DNA of 36,337 nucleotides, taken from positions 1-36,337 of IMG/VR virus record IMGVR_UViG_3300050137_000015, one strand, 5' to 3'. The stretch is from a virus. Within the stretch, counting starts at the first letter, position 1, and each line of letters opens with the position of its first letter. The notes below the pieces were generated by a model, which saw nothing but the letters and a program-made list of their open reading frames with translations, did not search any database and had not been told where the DNA came from. This document shows, one piece after another, positions 31,704-36,337 of this stretch. A program made the translations under genes and the position numbers.

Positions 31704-33388
31704 TGGCAATCTCTACTTCCGCGACGCAGTTCATTGACGGAGTTCTAAAGGGCATCGGCGCACCGGTCAACGCTACGACCGTGCAGGCTTTCACGGACTG
31801 GCTCGCTAATGAACAGGGCGGTCCTGACCTCACTTCATTCGACGCGAACAAAGGAAATCCGCTCGGGGTGATGAACGCGGCGGGACAAGCGGCTGGTAAG
31901 AGTGGCAACGTCGCCGCTGGCATAAAAGCAACCGCCGACTTGTTGAAGACAAGCGCCGACTACACCGGCATCGTCGCAGCATTCAAGACGGCTACATCGA
32001 CCGCAGACATCGCGGATGCGGTTGTCGCCTCACCGTGGAACGGGGCTCGATACGGAGGTATTACGAACTTCACCGATGTCGCCACTGGAAATGGGGCCAC
32101 CGGAACGGGGACTCCCACGGGAGGAACCGGGGCCGTGAACATCCCTAGCCAGCCGACCGCCGCCCCGATTGCGGGTGCGAACATCAAGAACTTCTACGGC
32201 TACGACCTTTCTCCTTTCAACAACTCCACCGAACTCGGCAAGATGGAACAGACCATCAAGCAGTACGTGGAAGACCCCGGCTACGCCAAGACAATCGACA
32301 CGAAACTGGAAACGGAGTACGGCTACCAGACCAACTGGTGGAAGAACATCCCTCAGGTCAACGCGGTCATGCTCTATGCCGCAGTGAACTTGGACCCCAG
32401 CGCCACTGACGCTGCTGCCACCAACCAGTTCCAATCAATGCTCGCGCAGACTTCTTGGTGGCAGACCACGACCTCAAACGGCAGATACTGGGATGAGGCG
32501 TACGGGACGAACGGTTCTCCCGGAACCGACCCGGCGCAGGCAAATCAAGCCTTACAGAACGCTCAGGAAAAGGTCCTCGCGGACGCCAACCAAATCGGCG
32601 TCAGTCTTAGCAAGACGCAGCTCGACGCCATCGCTCTCGCGTATGCCAAGAACAACTACGTAGCATCGGGGAGTTTCGGTACGGCTTCCGGTACGGCGGC
32701 GGAGTGGCTGGACCAGGCGATTGTCGATACCTTGGAAAACATCCAGGGCCAAAATACCGGCAAGATTCCCTTGGACTTTTCCACCCTGGCCCCCGGGACG
32801 AACGACTTTACCACGGCCACGCCGACAGGGACGGCTGCCCCCACCGGACTTACCGGCATCGCGGGTCAGTTGTACTCCGCCTTCCAAAATATCGCTCAGC
32901 AGTACTTGATGTACAACCCCACCAACCCACAGGGGAGTCTGTTGACCAATCAGAGTCTGATGGATCAGGTAGAGAGTACCTTGACGAACTACACCGGCTC
33001 AGGGTCAAGTTTCGGTTCCAGCAACCTCATCTCCGGTGCGGAGGCGAGTTTCACCCAGCAGATGATTACCCAGGCTTCCCAGATGTACCCCAGTCTTGCT
33101 GCTTCCATCCAGGCCGGTACGACGCCTCAGGCGTACGTCCAGCCCTACCAATCAACTATTGGGAGCATGCTCGGCATCGACCCCGCTTCAATCAACTTCA
33201 CTACCCCACAGTGGAACTGGGTCATCGCCACCCCCAACGCCCAGGGCGTGAAAACTGCCCTTACCCTGGACCAAGTGCAGCAGAAGTTGGCGACGACGCC
33301 GCAATACGATCAATCGAATAATGCGGCGCAGACGGCTGATGCCGTGACTACTGGACTCAGTAAAATGTTCGGGTTCGGCGGAATCTGA
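31703..33388 (+). CDS. Virion protein with lysozyme-like N-terminal domain
   Basis: 561 residues. Residues ~10-115 match a small muralytic domain pattern found in actinophage virion proteins: AFTDWLANEQGG (candidate Glu37), NKGNPLGVMN, GNVAAGIKATADLL, YTGIVAAFKTA and VVASPWNGARYGG. A Gly/Thr/Pro linker follows (GNGATGTGTPTGGTGAVN). The remainder is helical and aromatic (FYGYDLSPFN, ETEYGYQTNWWKNIPQVNAV). Probable role: local peptidoglycan digestion during DNA entry, as virion-associated hydrolases do. Catalytic assignment is tentative. Confidence 0.6.
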   Translation: MAISTSATQFIDGVLKGIGAPVNATTVQAFTDWLANEQGGPDLTSFDANKGNPLGVMNAAGQAAGKSGNVAAGIKATADLLKTSADYTGIVAAFKTATSTADIADAVVASPWNGARYGGITNFTDVATGNGATGTGTPTGGTGAVNIPSQPTAAPIAGANIKNFYGYDLSPFNNSTELGKMEQTIKQYVEDPGYAKTIDTKLETEYGYQTNWWKNIPQVNAVMLYAAVNLDPSATDAAATNQFQSMLAQTSWWQTTTSNGRYWDEAYGTNGSPGTDPAQANQALQNAQEKVLADANQIGVSLSKTQLDAIALAYAKNNYVASGSFGTASGTAAEWLDQAIVDTLENIQGQNTGKIPLDFSTLAPGTNDFTTATPTGTAAPTGLTGIAGQLYSAFQNIAQQYLMYNPTNPQGSLLTNQSLMDQVESTLTNYTGSGSSFGSSNLISGAEASFTQQMITQASQMYPSLAASIQAGTTPQAYVQPYQSTIGSMLGIDPASINFTTPQWNWVIATPNAQGVKTALTLDQVQQKLATTPQYDQSNNAAQTADAVTTGLSKMFGFGGI

Positions 33389-34581
33389 TGTCCATGACTC
33401 AGACCGACGCTGAACAGAAGGGCGGCGGCAACGCCGTCATTACAAGCGATCCTTCACTGGGCGGAACCACTAGCACCACCCCCACCCCCACTCCCACTCC
33501 CACTCCCACCCCCACCCCCACGCCAACTCCCGCTGCGCCGACGGCCATTTCTACCTCTACGGACCCCAACACTGGCGTTATAACGACTACGTGGTCCGAT
33601 GGAACTACTACCACTGCTGCGGGTCCTCCAGGAAGCGGTTCTAATGCCCAGACCGCCCAATCCGCCACCGCGACGGTGGACGCCTGGGCTAGCACGGTAG
33701 GTCTTGGTTCGCTCTCCACGTGGATTAACTCACAGATTCAGACCTTGGCCGGTCAGGGTATGGCGGCGAGTGACATCCAGACCACCATTGGCGAGACCAT
33801 TAACTCCGCCCCGGGCTTCGACGCCATACTTCCGGGCTACAACCAACGCATAGCCAATGGCTACACCAACACCGATCCGAACACCGGAGCGGGGATTGCG
33901 GGTTACATGGCCTACGTCCAGCAACTCCAAGCAATGGCTGAGACGGCAGGCTTGGTCCCTGGGACGCTGACGGCGACAGACATCGGTAACGCCTGGGCCG
34001 GGGACGTATCTACTTCTGAGATGAGTGACCGAATCACTACTGAGTACACCAACGCCATCAATGCTACGCCTCAGATTCAGAGCGAATTACAAAGTTACGG
34101 CTACGTCCAAGGGCTTTCTACCGGTCAACTGGCTTCCTACTACCTCAACCCGGCCAATACGATCAACACTTTGCAGCAGCAGTTCAACTCCGCGGTCACT
34201 GGTGGCGAAGGTGTCACTACTGGATTCGGCGAAATCGGTCAGTCTCAGGCGTACGCCTTGCAAGCGTTCCTCTCTAACTCCGGGCAGAATCAACTCTCAC
34301 CCGAGCAGGCGGCCAACTTCTTCTCCAGTTCCCCCGGCTCAGGTCTGGCAAGTCTCGGCACAATGGCCCAGTCAGGATTTGAAACTGCGCAACTCGGTAC
34401 GGCGGCCAACGGACCGGGCTCGGTTTCCCAGGCCCAACTCCTCGCCGCTGGCGAAGGTAACGCCCAGGCACTACAAGCCACGCAGCGCGCCGCGCAAACC
34501 CGCGCCGCGCCGTCGGGTGGTGGTGGTGGATTCGAAGCCTCGCAGTCCGGTGTCGGTGGGGTCGGATTCGGCACTCAGTAG
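33388..34581 (+). CDS. Virion-associated protein with Thr-Pro repeat linker
   Basis: 397 residues from ATG 33388 (TGATG overlap; ATG 33394 is an alternative). Residues 31-48 are nine Thr-Pro pairs. A Thr/Ser-rich beta segment follows (GVITTTWSDGTTTTAAG). Residues ~95-300 are helical and Gln/Ala-rich (LSTWINSQIQTLAGQGMAAS). The end is Gly-rich (SGGGGGFEASQSGVGGVGFG). It resembles its two upstream neighbours in composition and is the last gene before the scaffold-capsid promoter. No enzyme motif. Confidence 0.6.
   Translation: MSMTQTDAEQKGGGNAVITSDPSLGGTTSTTPTPTPTPTPTPTPTPTPAAPTAISTSTDPNTGVITTTWSDGTTTTAAGPPGSGSNAQTAQSATATVDAWASTVGLGSLSTWINSQIQTLAGQGMAASDIQTTIGETINSAPGFDAILPGYNQRIANGYTNTDPNTGAGIAGYMAYVQQLQAMAETAGLVPGTLTATDIGNAWAGDVSTSEMSDRITTEYTNAINATPQIQSELQSYGYVQGLSTGQLASYYLNPANTINTLQQQFNSAVTGGEGVTTGFGEIGQSQAYALQAFLSNSGQNQLSPEQAANFFSSSPGSGLASLGTMAQSGFETAQLGTAANGPGSVSQAQLLAAGEGNAQALQATQRAAQTRAAPSGGGGGFEASQSGVGGVGFGTQ
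33478..33531 (+). repeat. Simple repeat (ACNCCN)9
   Basis: Nine hexanucleotide units encoding Thr-Pro pairs inside the virion protein gene; prone to slippage in steps that keep the frame. Confidence 0.9.
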
Positions 34582-34586
34582 GGTGC

Positions 34587-34615
34587 TTGACTTTTGTAAA
34601 TAACCGTGGTGTAAT
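34587..34615 (+). promoter_or_regulatory. Strong sigma70-type promoter for scaffold and capsid
   Basis: TTGACT (34587-34592), 17-nt spacer, TGTAAT (34610-34615): five of six consensus bases in each box. It lies directly after the stop of the preceding gene. The leader to the ATG at 34789 would be ~165 nt and gene-free. Expected to boost capsid expression. Confidence 0.65.
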
Positions 34616-34788
34616 TCTCCTAACGAGAAATCGCCTGTGGTGTCATAGTTTGACCTACAGAGTGACCGTTGCCTCAGCGGAGGGTCGTCCACATTCGGAC
34701 CCAATGCTTGTAGAAGTTCCATGTGTGTAGAGAAATCAATCGCTAACCGTTCATTCCCCATGGATTGACACGTGAAAAAGGAGATTCA

Positions 34789-35280
34789 ATGCCAGTTGAA
34801 GAAGAAGTACTCGATACCGAAGAACTCAAATTGCCCGCCGACGTACAGGCGCGACTTCGCATAGGCCGCAAGGCTGAAAAGAGGGCCGCTGAAGCAGAGG
34901 GTGAGTTAGCGCAGGCGAAACTCAACGCGGCAATCAGGGACGCTGGAGTACCCGATCACCCCGCACGAGATGTTGTCTTCAAGGATTACGACGGCCCGAT
35001 GGATGATGTGTCCATCAAGGCTTTTGCCGAAAGATTCGGTATTGTCGCAGTTCCTGAGCCCGCTACTACTGCTCCCACGGAGCAGGAAATCGCCGCTCAG
35101 AGGCAGATTCTCAATGCGGGAGGCGGAGCGCCAGCGGCCAACGGAGATATTGACCTCGCAGTTGCCTTTCGAAATGCCAAGTCTCAAGCAGAAGTAATGG
35201 CAATCGTGGCGCAAGTGGCGGGGAATCCGGGCTTCAAGAGTCGAGACGGATTGATTGGCGAACTACCACAACCGATTTAA
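34789..35280 (+). CDS. Scaffold-like protein
   Basis: 163 residues from ATG 34789, chosen for AAAAAGGAGA just upstream; the frame is open further but without a ribosome-binding site. Acidic N-terminus (MPVEEEVLDTEELKLPADVQ), then a charged helix (RLRIGRKAEKRAAEAEGELA), a middle domain (VVFKDYDGPMDDVSIKAFAE) and a C-terminal helix. Size, charge and place directly before the capsid gene fit a scaffolding protein. No protease was seen. Confidence 0.7.
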   Translation: MPVEEEVLDTEELKLPADVQARLRIGRKAEKRAAEAEGELAQAKLNAAIRDAGVPDHPARDVVFKDYDGPMDDVSIKAFAERFGIVAVPEPATTAPTEQEIAAQRQILNAGGGAPAANGDIDLAVAFRNAKSQAEVMAIVAQVAGNPGFKSRDGLIGELPQPI

Positions 35281-35282
35281 TC

Positions 35283-35301
35283 GGGGCTAGGAGGCCCCTA
35301 G
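35283..35301 (+). promoter_or_regulatory. Hairpin over the capsid ribosome-binding site
   Basis: The AGGAGG ribosome-binding site (35289-35294) lies inside alternative stems: GGGGC/GCCCC (35283-35287 with 35294-35298) or CTAGG/CCTAG (35287-35291 with 35297-35301). It is 10 nt before the capsid ATG. It may tune translation or stabilise the mRNA end. Confidence 0.45.
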
Positions 35302-35304
35302 AAC

Positions 35305-36315
35305 ATGGCATATACCACCACCGGGACAGTTGACTACGTACAGACTGCGTACGACATGCTGGCCTACTACGCCCTGCGGCCGGAGTTGTACTTCGACCAA
35401 GTGGCCGACATCAAACCGACAAACCAGTCAATGGCCGGTTCCAGCGTTGTGTTCAACGTCCAGAACGACCTCGCCCTGGCAACCACTTCCTTGAACGAGT
35501 CAACCGACATCACGCCGGTCGCCCTTACTTCAAGCCAAGTCACGTTGACTTTGGCTGAGTTTGGTGGTGGCACCATCACCACGGCTGACGTGCGAGCACA
35601 GTCCTTCGTCTCCATTGACGAAGTACAGGCGAACGCCGTTGGCTACTGGGCTGGTCGAACGGTTGACGAGTTGGCCAAGATTCAGCTCCAGGGCGGTAGC
35701 AACGTGAACTACTCCGCTGGTCCTGGCGTCACTGCCGGTACCGCAGGGCAGCCTCCGACCGCTCGAAACCAGATAACACCGCTGGACACGATGCGCGCCT
35801 ACGACATCCGCTACAACGTGGCGGCCCTGAAGCGCAACAACGTCCCTGGTTACGGTGGGTACTACCTCACCTTCATCCACCCGGACGTGTCCTTCGACCT
35901 CTGGCAAGAGTCTGGTAACCAGGCCCTCATCGCCCCGCACGTCTACTCGGCTCCCGAAGAGATATTCCGTGGAGAAATCGGCGCCTTCGCTGGTGCGAGG
36001 TTCATCGAGACCCCGACCGCTCCGCTGTTCGCGGACGCCGGTTCTTCGACCACCGACACCGATGTCTACGGCACCCTGTTCCTAGGCCGTCAGGCGTTGG
36101 CGAAGGTCTGGTCAATGAAGGACGGCAACGGCCCTCACCCGGTCATCGTGCTCGGTCCGATCACTGACTACCTGCGCCGCTTCCAGCCCTTGGGATTTAA
36201 ATGGATGGGAAGCTATGGCGTCTTCCGTTCTGCATCTATATGGAGGCAGGAAAGTGCCAGTTCTATCGGACAAAACACAACCGCCGGAACCGATACGCCC
36301 GCCGAGGATCTTTGA
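35305..36315 (+). CDS. Major capsid protein, N4-gp56 family
   Basis: 336 residues with AGGAGG upstream. Signature stretches: YYALRPELYFDQVADIKPTN, FGGGTITTADVRAQSFVSID, MRAYDIRYNVAALKRNNVPG, GYYLTFIHPDVSFDLWQESG, APHVYSAPEEIFRGEIGAFA and ARFIETPTAPLFADAG. These match the N4-gp56 type of HK97-fold capsid proteins. It builds the icosahedral head together with the preceding scaffold-like protein. The last complete gene in the window. Confidence 0.92.
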   Translation: MAYTTTGTVDYVQTAYDMLAYYALRPELYFDQVADIKPTNQSMAGSSVVFNVQNDLALATTSLNESTDITPVALTSSQVTLTLAEFGGGTITTADVRAQSFVSIDEVQANAVGYWAGRTVDELAKIQLQGGSNVNYSAGPGVTAGTAGQPPTARNQITPLDTMRAYDIRYNVAALKRNNVPGYGGYYLTFIHPDVSFDLWQESGNQALIAPHVYSAPEEIFRGEIGAFAGARFIETPTAPLFADAGSSTTDTDVYGTLFLGRQALAKVWSMKDGNGPHPVIVLGPITDYLRRFQPLGFKWMGSYGVFRSASIWRQESASSIGQNTTAGTDTPAEDL

Positions 36316-36321
36316 TCCAAG

Positions 36322-36337
36322 TAGACTCAGGTCTATG
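36322..36337 (+). promoter_or_regulatory. TAGAC-TCAG-GTCTA palindrome before a start codon at the window edge
   Basis: A perfect inverted repeat (36322-36335) whose last base begins an ATG (36335-36337). TAGACT lies 7 nt before that ATG, a leaderless-type spacing. The core ACTCAGGTCTA is identical to 11739-11749. The gene it would serve lies beyond the window. Confidence 0.4.

Overview
The window is a contiguous piece of a tailed double-stranded DNA phage genome (Caudoviricetes). It carries a large terminase, a portal, a scaffold-like protein and an N4-gp56-type major capsid protein, a lysis-type module with peptidase and holin candidates, a Gam + ERF recombination pair, a C5-cytosine methyltransferase and five HNH endonucleases. 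No integrase, tRNA, CRISPR array or host chromosomal gene was seen. The host is probably an actinobacterium. This is inferred from the small secreted Rpf-like muralytic protein, frequent GTG starts, GC-rich coding sequence, and several -10-like hexamers placed 6-8 nt before ATG codons with no Shine-Dalgarno, as in leaderless mRNAs. The host was not identified directly.

Layout. (1) 1-8352, rightward: tail/adhesin genes, mixed with two GT4-like glycosyltransferases and small structural-looking proteins. Start/stop overlaps are nearly universal here. (2) 8380-11717: an HNH gene, then a lysis-type cassette: Cys/His peptidase, coiled-coil protein with a C-terminal membrane anchor, tiny membrane ORFs, papain-like protein and two-TM holin candidate. 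It is closed by a 16-bp stem with a UUCG loop. (3) 11731-18366: early/replication-type genes: Gam-like nuclease inhibitor, ERF annealing protein, winged-helix and HTH proteins, many small ORFs (one with a 19-unit Ala-Ala-X minisatellite), cytosine methyltransferase, SLOG/DUF2493 protein and a secreted Rpf-like protein. (4) A hairpin at 18425-18460 separates these from a leftward block (18499-20646): secreted papain-like protein, a hidden zinc-ribbon gene, two hypotheticals and an HNH gene. (5) A ~510-bp AT-rich divergent intergenic region (20647-21156) holds dyads, direct repeats and promoter-like elements. (6) 21157-36315, rightward: morphogenesis: small ORF, terminase, portal, very large virion protein, three low-complexity virion proteins (one with a lysozyme-like N-terminus), a strong promoter, scaffold-like protein and major capsid protein.

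The most unusual structure concerns two of the HNH genes. One sits at the 5' end of a glycosyltransferase gene and the other at the 3' end of the methyltransferase gene. In each case the terminal coding segment of the invaded gene occurs twice, once on each side of the HNH body, with the same amino-acid pattern but many silent differences. The invaded gene therefore keeps an intact end. Next to the second site, an exact 21-bp junction (end of one gene, Shine-Dalgarno and start of the next) occurs on both sides of the SLOG gene. Four of the five HNH genes also have a -10-like hexamer just before their start codon. Together this suggests self-expressed endonuclease cassettes that insert at gene ends and leave the target gene readable.
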